Below are positions 17,314-26,673 of a stretch of DNA of 64,000 nt, one piece after another. The notes below the pieces were generated by a model. That model was not told the origin of the DNA. It saw only the letters and a list, made by a program, of their open reading frames with translations, and searched no databases. Made by a program: the position numbers and the translations under genes. Each line of letters starts with the position of its first letter. Within the stretch, counting starts at the first letter, position 1. Source of the DNA: Pedobacter metabolipauper. GTDB lineage: Bacteria; Bacteroidota; Bacteroidia; Sphingobacteriales; Sphingobacteriaceae. Location of the stretch: NCBI RefSeq assembly GCF_004362715.1, contig NZ_SNYC01000007.1, positions 186,001 to 250,000 of the forward strand, in the 5' to 3' direction.

Positions 17314-18192
17314 ATGCCTTTATTAAAAAAAACAGTCATGTTAACATTCTTTACAGCCCCAATAGCGCTCCTGCTTTCATTAACTTCCTGCTCTGGTGGC
17401 GGTGAAGGAGATCCGATCATCACTCCGCCAAAACCGGTAGAGCAGGTTGATAAAAACTGGAAGTTTGAATCTACAGCAACCTGGAGTGATGAATTTGATT
17501 ATGACGGATTGCCGGCAACTGCAAAATGGGATTACGATCTAGGCGGCAGCGGATGGGGAAACAATGAAAAACAAAATTACACCAACAGCATTGCGAATGG
17601 AAGTGTAGGGAATGGAATGCTGACCATTACGGCTAAAAAAGAAAGTAGCGGAAGCATGGCTTACTCTTCTGCAAGATTGGTTACCCGCAACAAGATGGAT
17701 GTGCTTTACGGCAGAATTGAAGTAAAGGCCAAGCTGCCTTCGGGTAAAGGAACGTGGCCAGCCATATGGATGCTGCCAACAGACCGTGCTTATGGCGACT
17801 GGCCTAAATCTGGTGAGATTGATATTATGGAGCATGTAGGTTATGATCAGGATAACGTTCATTTTACTACCCATTCAGAAGCCTATTATTTTAAAATAAA
17901 TACACAAAAGTCAAGTACCAAGAAAATTGCAGGGGTAAGTACTGCTTTTCACACGTACCGTGTAGACTGGACCCCTTATGCCATTCGGGGATACTTTGAC
18001 GGTGAAAAGGTGTTTGAATTTGTAAATGAAGGAAAGACCTATAAAGAGTGGCCATTTGATAAAAGGTTTCACCTGCTGCTGAATGTAGCAGTTGGCGGAG
18101 ATTGGGGTGGTGCACAGGGTATTGACGACACCATATTCCCTCAGAAGATGGAAATCGATTATGTCCGTTATTTCAAAATGATCGATCAGTAA
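17314..18192 (+). CDS. GH16 beta-1,3(-1,4)-glucanase lipoprotein (laminarinase type)
   Basis: 292 residues. A lipoprotein signal ends LTSC with Cys26, followed by SGGG. The GH16 catalytic motif is GEIDIMEHVG: Glu168 nucleophile, Asp170 and Glu173 acid/base. Supporting segments are WSDEFDYDG, WGNNEKQNYT, GTWPAIWMLP and VGGDWGG. The extra Met typical of laminarinase-type GH16 (EIDIME) is present. It should cut internal beta-1,3 or mixed-linkage bonds at the cell surface. ATG at 17338 is an alternative start with a shorter signal. It begins after the 17234 hairpin. Confidence 0.93.
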   Translation: MPLLKKTVMLTFFTAPIALLLSLTSCSGGGEGDPIITPPKPVEQVDKNWKFESTATWSDEFDYDGLPATAKWDYDLGGSGWGNNEKQNYTNSIANGSVGNGMLTITAKKESSGSMAYSSARLVTRNKMDVLYGRIEVKAKLPSGKGTWPAIWMLPTDRAYGDWPKSGEIDIMEHVGYDQDNVHFTTHSEAYYFKINTQKSSTKKIAGVSTAFHTYRVDWTPYAIRGYFDGEKVFEFVNEGKTYKEWPFDKRFHLLLNVAVGGDWGGAQGIDDTIFPQKMEIDYVRYFKMIDQ

Positions 18193-18281
18193 GTAAAATT
18201 TTAATGCATGGATTTGATTAACAAGGGTTTATTTCCTTGTGTTGGATTGATATGCCTTTTAAGTTCTAAAACAACACACAC

Positions 18282-19712
18282 ATGAAAGCATTCTTCTTAC
18301 CGGTATTCATTTTGTATGCGTCCTTTTCTTATGCCCAGCAGGAAAAAGCAAGAACAGGAACCGTTTATACCACCGCTGAAAAAACGGCATTGCGCATCTC
18401 AGAAAATGGAAAATTAACTTTTAAACCATTAAAACAGCCTGTTGAAACTCAGGTATGCATTTTCGTTGATCCTTCTAAAACCTTTCAGTCGGTTACAGGG
18501 ATCGGTGGTTCAATTACCGATGCCGTGGCAGAAACCTTTGCAAAGCTTCCTAAAGCTTCGCAGGATGAATGGCTAACTGCCTATTATGATAAACGTAAAG
18601 GTATTGGCTACTCATTAGCCAGAACGACGATCCATAGCAGCGATTTTTCCAGTGGAAGTTATACTTACGTACAAGATCATGATGCTGATCTGAAAACATT
18701 TAATCTTGCTCACGATGAGGTAAACCGCATCCCTTTAATTAAAAAAGCGATTGCTTCTGCCGGAGGCAAACTTCCTTTGTATGTGAGTCCGTGGAGTCCG
18801 CCGGCCTGGATGAAAACCAATAGCAGTATGCTGCAAGGCGGAAAGCTTAAGCCAGAATTCAGGCAGAACTGGGCCAATTACTATGTTAAATTTATTAAGG
18901 CGTATGAAGCTAAAGGAATCCCGGTATGGGGCCTTACCGTGCAAAATGAACCGATGGCAACCCAAACCTGGGAGTCCTGCATTTATACAGCCGAAGAGGA
19001 GCGGGATTTTATTAAAGAATACCTTGGGCCAACCTTAAAGAAAAATGGACTGTCAGATAAAAAACTAATTGCCTGGGACCATAACAGGGATCAGATCTTT
19101 CAGCGTGCGAATACTTTATTGAGCGATCCTGAAGCTGCAAAATACATTTGGGGTATTGGTTTTCATTGGTATGAAACCTGGACAGGAAGTGATATGCTGT
19201 TTGATAATGTGAAACTGGTACACGAAACTTTTCCGGATAAGCAGCTTGTTTTTACAGAAGGATGTGTAGAAAAATTTAACCTGGACAGTGTAGCGAACTG
19301 GTCGCTTGGAGAACGGTATGGATATTCCATGATCAACGACTTCAGATCGGGCGTTACTGCGTGGACAGACTGGAATATGCTGCTAGATGAAAAGGGCGGG
19401 CCTAACCACGTCGGTAATTTTTGTTTTGCACCGATCCATGCCGATACGAGAACAGGTAAGCTGATCTATACCAATTCTTATTATTACCTGGGACATTTTT
19501 CTAAGTTCGTTAGCCCGGGTGCTAAAAGGATAGCAAGCTCGGCTAACCGGGATAAATTGCTAACTACAGCTTTTATCAACCTGGATGGTAAAGTGGTTGT
19601 CATCGTAATGAACAAATCAAAAGACACCATTCCTTATTATTTATGGATAAATGGGAACGCTGCCGAGACAACCAGCTTGCCACATTCTATTTCCACCCTA
19701 ATAATTGAATAA
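18282..19712 (+). CDS. GH30 beta-glucosidase / endo-beta-1,6-glucanase
   Basis: 476 residues with a signal peptide ending SYAQ (residue 19). GH30 TIM-barrel motifs are clear: GIGGSITDAVAE, SLARTTIHSSDFSSGSYTY, LYVSPWSPPAWMK, acid/base Glu223 in VQNEP, and nucleophile Glu326 in VFTEGC. A small beta-sandwich ends the protein. GH30 enzymes of this type in Bacteroidota glucan loci commonly remove beta-1,6 branches of laminarin or attack beta-1,6-glucan. The sequence alone does not separate glucosidase from endo action. The next gene starts one base after the stop, so they are translationally linked. Confidence 0.92.
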   Translation: MKAFFLPVFILYASFSYAQQEKARTGTVYTTAEKTALRISENGKLTFKPLKQPVETQVCIFVDPSKTFQSVTGIGGSITDAVAETFAKLPKASQDEWLTAYYDKRKGIGYSLARTTIHSSDFSSGSYTYVQDHDADLKTFNLAHDEVNRIPLIKKAIASAGGKLPLYVSPWSPPAWMKTNSSMLQGGKLKPEFRQNWANYYVKFIKAYEAKGIPVWGLTVQNEPMATQTWESCIYTAEEERDFIKEYLGPTLKKNGLSDKKLIAWDHNRDQIFQRANTLLSDPEAAKYIWGIGFHWYETWTGSDMLFDNVKLVHETFPDKQLVFTEGCVEKFNLDSVANWSLGERYGYSMINDFRSGVTAWTDWNMLLDEKGGPNHVGNFCFAPIHADTRTGKLIYTNSYYYLGHFSKFVSPGAKRIASSANRDKLLTTAFINLDGKVVVIVMNKSKDTIPYYLWINGNAAETTSLPHSISTLIIE

Positions 19713-19713
19713 A

Positions 19714-21486
19714 ATGATGCGGATATATCAAATAATTAGTCTTGCTGTAATTTGCATCGCTTTTAGCCTGTCTGCAATTTCCCCCGCTTCTGCCCAGGGA
19801 TTTTTAAAGGCTGATGGAAAAAGAATTGTAAATGAAAAAAGAGAGAATGTATTGCTTAGGGCCATGGGACTTGGCGGCTGGATGCTGCAGGAAGGGTATA
19901 TGCTGGGCATTGATGGCCACGGGCAGCAGCACTTGATCCGTAAACGGATTGAAGAACTGATTGGAAAAGAACAAACACAGATCTTTTATAATAAATGGCT
20001 GGCCAATCATACCACCAAGGCTGATGTAGATGCGATGAGATCATGGGGATTTAATTCAATCCGGTTGCCCATGCATTATAACCTGTATACCCTGCCCATA
20101 GAGGAAGAACCGGTAGCCGGACAAAATACCTGGCTTGAAAAAGGTTTTGCAATGACAGACAGCCTGCTTTCCTGGTGTAAAAGCAATGGGATGTATCTGA
20201 TTCTGGATCTACATGGTGCACCAGGCGGACAAGGAAATGATTTTAACATTTCAGACCGTGATCCTGCCAAGCCATCCTTGTGGGACAGTGAAGCCAATAA
20301 GAACAAAACCATTGCACTATGGCACAAACTGGCTGAGAAGTACGCCAATGAGCCATGGATAGGTGGATATGACATCATCAATGAGCCCAACTGGGGATTT
20401 GAAAACAGGGAAACGGATCAGCATGGCCTGCAGGAGAAAAAGAACGAACCACTGCGAAAGCTAATGATTGATATTACCAAAGCCATCAGATCGGTTGATC
20501 AAAAACACCTGGTTATTATTGAGGGTAATGGCTGGGGCAACAACTACAACGGTATTTTTCCACTATGGGACGATAACCTCGTATTGAGTTATCATAAGTA
20601 CTGGGCATTTAATGACCAGGGATCTGCACAAGGAATGCTGGATGCCAGAGATAAATATAATGTTCCGGTTTGGTTGGGAGAAACCGGTGAAAATTCAAAC
20701 GTTTGGTTTACCGAAGCCATTCGGTTATTTGAAAAGAATAACATTGGCTGGGCATGGTGGCCATTAAAAAAATTAGGACACAATAACCCATTGCAGGTAC
20801 GCTCTAATCCGGATTATGATGCCCTGAAGGAATACTGGAATGGTAAGGGTGCGAAGCCGGCTTCGGCTAAGGCACTCAAAGGATTAATGAAACTGGCCGA
20901 TGATTTGAAAATAGCCAATACTATTGTTCACCGCGATGTAATTGATGCCATGTTCCGTCAGCCCTTTTCTATAGAGACCAAACCATTTACAACCCATTCA
21001 GTCAAAGATAAGACGGTTATTCAGGCGGTTGACTATGACTTAGGAATCCTTGGGCAAGCTTACTTTGATACGGATACCGCAGATTATCACGTGTCTACCA
21101 ACAAAACGACCATTGGGAACCGTGGCCGTATCTATAGAAATGATGGCGTAGATATTCAAAAGCATGCTGCTCCTTTAAGCGGTTATTATATCAGCGATAT
21201 CGAAACAGGCGAATGGCTTCAGTATACGGTTGATCTTGCAAAACCTGGTAAGTATGCGCTTAAATTTAACGTAGCATCAGAAAATAATAAAGGGAAGTTG
21301 ACATTCCTGGTCAACGGAAAACCAGTGATTAAAGACATGGCCATTGCCAATACAGGAAGTTGGGATAAATTTGAAACGGTAACACTTAAAAATATAAACC
21401 TTGCTGCAGGCAAGCATCAATTCAGGGTGCTCGCCGCGGAAGGAGGGTTTAACATCAGCAGTATCGCGTTTGAAAAACTTCCATAA
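19714..21486 (+). CDS. GH5 glucanase/glucosidase with C-terminal CBM6-like domain
   Basis: 590 residues from the ATG at 19714, directly after the GH30 stop. Signal peptide ends ASAQ (residue 28). The GH5 barrel shows SIRLPMHYN, LILDLHGAPGGQ, acid/base Glu224 in IINEP and nucleophile Glu323 in WLGETGEN. The C-terminal part (about 431-590) has AVDYDLGILGQAYFDTD and TGEWLQYTVDLAKPGKY, typical of a CBM6/35-like sugar-binding sandwich. It probably works on oligosaccharides produced by GH16 and GH30. Exact linkage specificity cannot be read from the sequence. It is the last gene of the locus. Confidence 0.9.
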   Translation: MMRIYQIISLAVICIAFSLSAISPASAQGFLKADGKRIVNEKRENVLLRAMGLGGWMLQEGYMLGIDGHGQQHLIRKRIEELIGKEQTQIFYNKWLANHTTKADVDAMRSWGFNSIRLPMHYNLYTLPIEEEPVAGQNTWLEKGFAMTDSLLSWCKSNGMYLILDLHGAPGGQGNDFNISDRDPAKPSLWDSEANKNKTIALWHKLAEKYANEPWIGGYDIINEPNWGFENRETDQHGLQEKKNEPLRKLMIDITKAIRSVDQKHLVIIEGNGWGNNYNGIFPLWDDNLVLSYHKYWAFNDQGSAQGMLDARDKYNVPVWLGETGENSNVWFTEAIRLFEKNNIGWAWWPLKKLGHNNPLQVRSNPDYDALKEYWNGKGAKPASAKALKGLMKLADDLKIANTIVHRDVIDAMFRQPFSIETKPFTTHSVKDKTVIQAVDYDLGILGQAYFDTDTADYHVSTNKTTIGNRGRIYRNDGVDIQKHAAPLSGYYISDIETGEWLQYTVDLAKPGKYALKFNVASENNKGKLTFLVNGKPVIKDMAIANTGSWDKFETVTLKNINLAAGKHQFRVLAAEGGFNISSIAFEKLP

Positions 21487-21617
21487 TCAGAAATTGCTTT
21501 TCAGGGAAATATAATTATATGCTAATATCCATTAAATAACTTGTTTGAAGTATTTAATTGTGAAATTTTTATCACATATTACACTAATAATTAAATCCTT
21601 TTAAATTATAGTTTCGT

Positions 21618-23150
21618 ATGATTAAGTTAGCTCCTATTCTGCTTTTAATAGCATTATTTACATTAGCCAATAACCTGGCAACAGCTCAGGAACAAAAAGG
21701 AATTCTGGTAAAAGGTCATGTTGATTACCAGGCAAGCAAAACTTTGCGTATTAAATCGGGTAATGAATTAGAATGGATATCCAGCAAAGTTTCCTTAAGT
21801 AAATCGGGTGACTTTCGGTTTTATATCCCTAAAAGATCTTCTACAGAGTACTTGTCAATAAATGATGGCAAAGGAGTTGAAGTCGGTTTATATACTAATT
21901 TTTCAGACTCAGTAGAGTTGAGCTGGTCAGATAAAGATCCATTTGGTACATTAAAGATTAAACTAAATGACACCCCCGAGCCACAATTTGTAAAATGGCT
22001 GGGAAGTATGAACCAACTTAGAGGTCCTAAAAAAGCCGCCCTCGATAGTTGTAAATCGTTAGCAGATTATTGTACAAGATTATGGCATTTTCAGGATCAG
22101 GAAATTGCACTGCTAAAGGGCGCTTTATCTAAAAAAGAAAGTTGGTTTTACGATAAATATGCTACCGATATATTTTATAAAAATATGGATTTGCTCATCA
22201 GTTCGCCTTTTTATAAAGATCTGAATTTTTCTTCTCCAACAGGTTCATTTGTCTTTCCGGGTATTGCTTTAAAGAGCCGTCAGTTTGATAAGGAAGTAGA
22301 TTCGGTTTACCAGTTCAGAAAGATAAAATACCCACAGGTTGATACCCTAACTTCATACAAAATGGCAAGTTCTCAAGCTGAAAATAAATTTAAATCAAGA
22401 TATTGTGTTATTGATCCAATTGCGTTTAAAAGCAGCCATAGTTATAGAATATTTATAAAAGAGTACTTTCAGAAAATTATGCTTGAAGTATACTACCGCA
22501 AGTTAAGTAATGATATCATTTTTAATGTTTCCGCATATTCAGACCTCATGAAGCATTTAATAAGTGATCCGGCTATTCATAACTGGTTAGTAGCATCTCA
22601 GGTTGAGAGTAAAATAACCACTAGCCAATTTAGGAAACCAGGGGAGTTTCTGGAAGATTTGAAGTCTGTAAACGATTCTTTGTTAAAAAGTGAACTAAAC
22701 TTTTATTTGGCGTCAATGAAAAAGTATACACCTGGGACGCCAGCTCCTGATTTTATATTTGTTAATGAAAAGAATCAAAAAGTATCCCTTTCTTCTTATA
22801 AAGGTAAATATGTGTATGTGAATTTTTGGGATTCAGGATGTGGCCCATGTATTGATGATATTATGAGAAACAGTAAAGATGTTTCTGGAAAGTATGCTGG
22901 AAGAGATGTTGTATTCCTATATATTTCTCTGGATAGAGAAAGTACAGGCTGGAAAAAGACTTTAAAACGGGTTAACCCTATTGGAATAAATGGAAGAATT
23001 GAAATTGGTTGGGCAGGAAAACCAGTTATAGATTACTCGATCAATGCTGTGCCGCGTCATCTGATTATTGATCCTGATGGAAATTTAATAGATGACCATG
23101 CTGACGATCTGTATTCTTTAAAAGGCGCAGATCCATTTAAAAGCAAATAA
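21618..23150 (+). CDS. TlpA-like thioredoxin-fold lipoprotein-less exported protein
   Basis: 510 residues with a signal peptide ending ATAQ (about residue 24). The N-terminal two-thirds is a beta-rich then helical region without a recognised motif, like the DUF4369-type lead domains common in Bacteroidota thioredoxins. From about residue 370 a TlpA/AhpC-type thioredoxin domain starts (PGTPAPDFIF), with active-site CGPC at Cys408 and Cys411 and the cis-Pro region NAVPRHLIIDPDG. A periplasmic thiol reductase is likely. It stands alone between the glucan locus and a bidirectional terminator. Codon use looks more AT-rich than in its neighbours. Confidence 0.83.
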   Translation: MIKLAPILLLIALFTLANNLATAQEQKGILVKGHVDYQASKTLRIKSGNELEWISSKVSLSKSGDFRFYIPKRSSTEYLSINDGKGVEVGLYTNFSDSVELSWSDKDPFGTLKIKLNDTPEPQFVKWLGSMNQLRGPKKAALDSCKSLADYCTRLWHFQDQEIALLKGALSKKESWFYDKYATDIFYKNMDLLISSPFYKDLNFSSPTGSFVFPGIALKSRQFDKEVDSVYQFRKIKYPQVDTLTSYKMASSQAENKFKSRYCVIDPIAFKSSHSYRIFIKEYFQKIMLEVYYRKLSNDIIFNVSAYSDLMKHLISDPAIHNWLVASQVESKITTSQFRKPGEFLEDLKSVNDSLLKSELNFYLASMKKYTPGTPAPDFIFVNEKNQKVSLSSYKGKYVYVNFWDSGCGPCIDDIMRNSKDVSGKYAGRDVVFLYISLDRESTGWKKTLKRVNPIGINGRIEIGWAGKPVIDYSINAVPRHLIIDPDGNLIDDHADDLYSLKGADPFKSK

Positions 23151-23202
23151 TTTAATCCTGGTTGATGAATCGCATTGTTTATTAAAAGAAACCAGATTAC
23201 AT

Positions 23203-23237
23203 AAAAAAAGAGAATACTGACGGTATTCTCTTTTTTT
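23203..23237. terminator. Bidirectional terminator
   Basis: Seven A, then GAGAATAC/GTATTCTC stem around TGACG, then seven T; it can serve the TlpA-like gene (+) and the DUF3276 gene (-). Confidence 0.88.
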
Positions 23238-23252
23238 ATTGGTTATATATTT

Positions 23253-23582
23253 TTAGAATGAAAAATCGTCGTTTTGGATTCTGGTTGGGGCACCTTCTTG
23301 ATTTTCAGAGTATTCGTAGCGTTTTTCTACAACTTCCTGATGGTTTTTAATGTATTCAACTGTTTCAGTCAAACCCTCAGTAAACTTTTCAAAGTCTTCT
23401 TTGTATAAGAAGATCTTGTGTTTTACAAAGACTCCATCGTCAAGTCTTTTCTTGCTTTCTGTTAAGGTTAGGTAATAGTCACCTGATCTAGTTGCTTTTA
23501 CGTCAAAAAAATAAGTTCTTTTACCTGCTCTTACTTTCTTAGAAAATACCTCTTCTCTCTCTTTGTTTTCAAATTCTCCCAT
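23253..23582 (-). CDS. DUF3276 / PUR-alpha-like nucleic-acid-binding protein
   Basis: 109 residues. The core (VFSKKVRAGKRTYFFDVKAT, then DYYLTLTESKKR) matches the bacterial PUR-alpha family (DUF3276), small proteins that bind single-stranded DNA or RNA as dimers; BpuR of Borrelia is the known relative. The C-terminus is a loose acidic tail ending NDDFSF, which looks like the protein-interaction tip of single-stranded-DNA-binding proteins. It diverges from nothing nearby: the ABC exporter gene upstream runs the same way with 69 bp between, so they may share a transcript. Confidence 0.88.
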   Translation of the reverse strand: MGEFENKEREEVFSKKVRAGKRTYFFDVKATRSGDYYLTLTESKKRLDDGVFVKHKIFLYKEDFEKFTEGLTETVEYIKNHQEVVEKRYEYSENQEGAPTRIQNDDFSF

Positions 23583-23651
23583 GGTTCTTGTGGCTCTTGG
23601 TTTTGGCTTTGGTAAATATAAAGCAATAATTATTAAACTTCAAAATAGAAA

Positions 23652-25439
23652 TTAAACAGATTGTTCTTCTTCCAGCAATTGATTTTGGTACATTTCAGCG
23701 TATATTCCTGCTGCTTTCAATAATTCATGGTGTGTGCCCTGCTCCACGATCCTGCCATCATCAAGAACAAGGATTTTATCTGCATTTTTAATTGTTGAGA
23801 TCCGGTGAGCAATGAGGATACTGGTTTTGCCGTTCATTACCCGGCCAAGATTATTGAGGATCTCCTCTTCGGTACGGGTATCAACCGCAGAAAGGCAATC
23901 GTCAAAAATAAGGATCTTAGGCTCTTTGATCAATGCCCGGGCTATAGAAACCCGTTGTTTCTGTCCGCCAGACAAGGTAATGCCCCGTTCTCCAAGCATG
24001 GTTTCAAACTTATATTCAAAATCAATGATGTTTTGATAAACTGCAGCATTCCTGGATGCCGTTTCTACCTCCTGATCGGTAACGGTATCCAGCCCAAACG
24101 CAATATTGTTCTTAATGGAATCAGAGAAAAGAAACACTTCCTGAGGCACAAAGCCAATCTGGTTCCGGTAGTTTTGTAAATTCAGCTCTTTTAAGACCTT
24201 CTCGTCAATTGTAATCTGTCCGGAGTCGCAATCATACATGCGCATGATTAAATTAGCCAGGGTAGACTTTCCGGAGCCCGTGCGGCCGATGATTGCTACA
24301 AATTGTCCGGCCTCAATTTCGAAGCTTACTTCTTTCAGCGCTTTAATTCCGGTGTCCGGATAGGTAAAGCTAACCTGATTGAAACTGATCCTTCCCTTAA
24401 TTTCAGGGGTTTCCAGATTTGAGGACGAGATATCTGGCTGCAGCTCTAAAAATTCATTGATTCTTTTTTGAGAAGCCGATGCACGCTGAATGAGAGTAGT
24501 TACCCACCCAAGCATGGATACCGGAAAAGTAAGCTGATTTACATACACAATAAACTCAGCAATATTACCAGGTGTGATGGAGCCGCTGATTACTTGTCCG
24601 CCACCAACATAAATGGTCAGTATGGTGCTTAAACCAACCAACAGCAGCATGGTAGGAAAGAAAAGCGCCTGCACCTTAACCAGGCTTAGCGCGTTGTCTT
24701 TATATCCCTGACTTTCCCTGGCAAAAATTTCTTTGGTATGCCCTTCACGAACATATGATTTAATAACCCGGATGCCAGAAAACCTTTCCTGTACAAAAGA
24801 TGACAGTTTGGAAAGCTGCTCCTGGATCTGTTCACTCTTTTCATTGATCATCGTGTTTACGAAATAGATGATCACCACCAATACGGGGAGCGGCAGCAAG
24901 CAGAACACCGCCAGCTTTACGTTTACGCTGAACATGGCATAAATAACCAGTACAAATAAAACGGCTGTATTGATCGCGTACATAATGGCAGGGCCTACAT
25001 ACATTCTGATCCGGTTCACATCTTCTGTTGCCCGGTTCATTAAATCGCCGGTATTGTTTCTGCGGTAAAAACCCAGACTGAGTTTCTGATAATGCGCATA
25101 GATCTCATTTTTCATATCGTACTCGATATGCCTGGACATCAGGATAATGGTTTGGCGCATAAAGAACAGGAATAATCCCCTCAGCAGATAAAGGAACAAG
25201 ACCAATGTACCGAAGTACAACAAGCTGTAGCTAAAGATCCGGTAGATGATTTCTCTGCGTTCAAAGCCATCAAATAGACCATAAACCTGGATATTATCGG
25301 TAATTAAATTGAACGCATGACCAATTACCTGGGCAGGTATTACCCCGAAAATATTGGATATGATCACAAAGAAAATCCCTGGAATAATCCACCATTTATA
25401 TTTATAGAAATATTTATTTAAAAACCGCAGATGTTTCAT
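23652..25439 (-). CDS. ABC exporter, fused permease-ATPase (MdlA/YheI-like)
   Basis: 595 residues: six transmembrane helices (about 1-310) and an ATPase domain. Walker A GRTGSGKST is at 385-393, Q-loop Gln433, signature LSGGQ at 489-493, Walker B ILIFDD at 509-514 and the switch histidine His545. The residue after the Walker B Asp is Asp514 where an active half has Glu. This Asp is typical of the degenerate half of heterodimeric exporters such as MdlA or YheI (LDD-LSAVD), yet no partner subunit lies next to it. It probably exports a lipid or hydrophobic compound; substrate unknown. Confidence 0.9.
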   Translation of the reverse strand: MKHLRFLNKYFYKYKWWIIPGIFFVIISNIFGVIPAQVIGHAFNLITDNIQVYGLFDGFERREIIYRIFSYSLLYFGTLVLFLYLLRGLFLFFMRQTIILMSRHIEYDMKNEIYAHYQKLSLGFYRRNNTGDLMNRATEDVNRIRMYVGPAIMYAINTAVLFVLVIYAMFSVNVKLAVFCLLPLPVLVVIIYFVNTMINEKSEQIQEQLSKLSSFVQERFSGIRVIKSYVREGHTKEIFARESQGYKDNALSLVKVQALFFPTMLLLVGLSTILTIYVGGGQVISGSITPGNIAEFIVYVNQLTFPVSMLGWVTTLIQRASASQKRINEFLELQPDISSSNLETPEIKGRISFNQVSFTYPDTGIKALKEVSFEIEAGQFVAIIGRTGSGKSTLANLIMRMYDCDSGQITIDEKVLKELNLQNYRNQIGFVPQEVFLFSDSIKNNIAFGLDTVTDQEVETASRNAAVYQNIIDFEYKFETMLGERGITLSGGQKQRVSIARALIKEPKILIFDDCLSAVDTRTEEEILNNLGRVMNGKTSILIAHRISTIKNADKILVLDDGRIVEQGTHHELLKAAGIYAEMYQNQLLEEEQSV

Positions 25440-25517
25440 GAGCAGGTAAAGTTAACCAAATGAAGATAATTTTTTTAAAGACTTTGGTTAAAACAATGTA
25501 AATAATGTTTTTTTAAC

Positions 25518-25525
25518 TAGTTTTG
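25518..25525 (+). promoter_or_regulatory. Predicted -7 box (TAGTTTTG) for the dehydrogenase gene
   Basis: Exact TAnnTTTG match, 25 bp before the ATG at 25551. No good -33 element at the standard distance. Confidence 0.5.
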
Positions 25526-25550
25526 CGAGATATCCCGTTAACAAAATTCT

Positions 25551-26639
25551 ATGTCTGCTAATAGCGCTGTTGTGAATTCCGTGTTAGATCAAATTGGGGC
25601 CTCAGGGCATAAGAAAGTTGTTTATTGCAACGATCCCGATACTGGTTTAAGAGCAATTATTGCCATTCACGATACCACATTGGGGCCGGCATTAGGCGGT
25701 ACACGCATGTGGAGCTATGCATCAGAAGGCGAAGCTCTGGAAGATGTACTCCGCTTATCACGTGGAATGACCTACAAAGCAGCAATTACCGGACTAAATC
25801 TTGGCGGTGGAAATGCCGTAATCATTGGCGATTCGAGGAAAGATAAAACAGAATCCATGATGCGCAGCTATGGCAGGTTCATCAAAAATTTAAATGGTGA
25901 GTTTATCACCGCAGAAGATGTTGGTACTACAACCCGCGATATGGAATATATCGGTATGGAAACGCAGCATGTTACCGGTGTTCCTGAATCTATAGGTGGG
26001 GCAGGAGATCCTGCACCGCATACGGCTAAGGGGGTATACTTAGGGATAAAAGCTTGTGTTAAAGAAGTTTTTGGTACCGATATGCTGGCTGGCCGTTCAG
26101 TTGTTGTGCAGGGTATTGGCCGTGTTGGTGAACACTTAATAGAATTATTGAGGGCAGAGAACGTAGAAGTTTACATCAGCGACATCGATGAAGAGCGTGT
26201 GCAGCACATTGCACGCACTTATAAAGCCAAACCCATTGCTGCTGATAAAATATTCGGATTAAATGCAGATATTTACGCGCCGTGTGCATTGGGAGCAACC
26301 GTAAATGAAAAGACCATTCAAAAAATGAACTTTGCAATTATTGCAGGTTCTGCAAATAACCAGCTTGCAGATGAGCAGGCACATGGAAAGTTATTGCTGG
26401 ATAAGGGTATTTTGTTTGCGCCGGATTACCTGATCAATGCAGGTGGATTGATCAGCTGTTATTCTGAACTTACCGGTTATGGAAAGAAAAGGACCATTCA
26501 GCTTACAGAAAATATATATAATGCCACACGTGATGTGATTAAAATGTCTAAGAAGGATAATATTCCAACCATCTGGGCTGCAAATCGGATCGCTGAACAA
26601 CGAATCATTGACATTAAAAAAATAAAATCATCATTTTAA
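25551..26639 (+). CDS. Glu/Leu/Phe/Val dehydrogenase-family protein with Asn in place of catalytic Lys
   Basis: 362 residues, the length of leucine/phenylalanine dehydrogenases. The dimerisation/substrate domain has GPALGGTRMWSY and LSRGMTYKAAITGLNLGGGN, and the NAD domain has VVVQGIGRVGEHL. In family members the glycine-rich loop reads GGGK, whose Lys performs catalysis (Lys80 of Bacillus leucine dehydrogenase). Here the codon is AAT, so the residue is Asn88. Lys76 (MTYK), the substrate-carboxylate binder, is kept, as is the rest of the fold. It may be a dehydrogenase with changed chemistry or a binding protein. It lies 34 bp before nusB. Confidence 0.85.
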   Translation: MSANSAVVNSVLDQIGASGHKKVVYCNDPDTGLRAIIAIHDTTLGPALGGTRMWSYASEGEALEDVLRLSRGMTYKAAITGLNLGGGNAVIIGDSRKDKTESMMRSYGRFIKNLNGEFITAEDVGTTTRDMEYIGMETQHVTGVPESIGGAGDPAPHTAKGVYLGIKACVKEVFGTDMLAGRSVVVQGIGRVGEHLIELLRAENVEVYISDIDEERVQHIARTYKAKPIAADKIFGLNADIYAPCALGATVNEKTIQKMNFAIIAGSANNQLADEQAHGKLLLDKGILFAPDYLINAGGLISCYSELTGYGKKRTIQLTENIYNATRDVIKMSKKDNIPTIWAANRIAEQRIIDIKKIKSSF

Positions 26640-26673
26640 ATAAACAGGTAATTTACCACTCGTTCTTACATTC

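Noticed and set aside
18221..18240. Small hairpin ACAAGG/CCTTGT between GH16 and GH30
   Set aside because: No T run follows and the stem is only 6 bp; not called a terminator.
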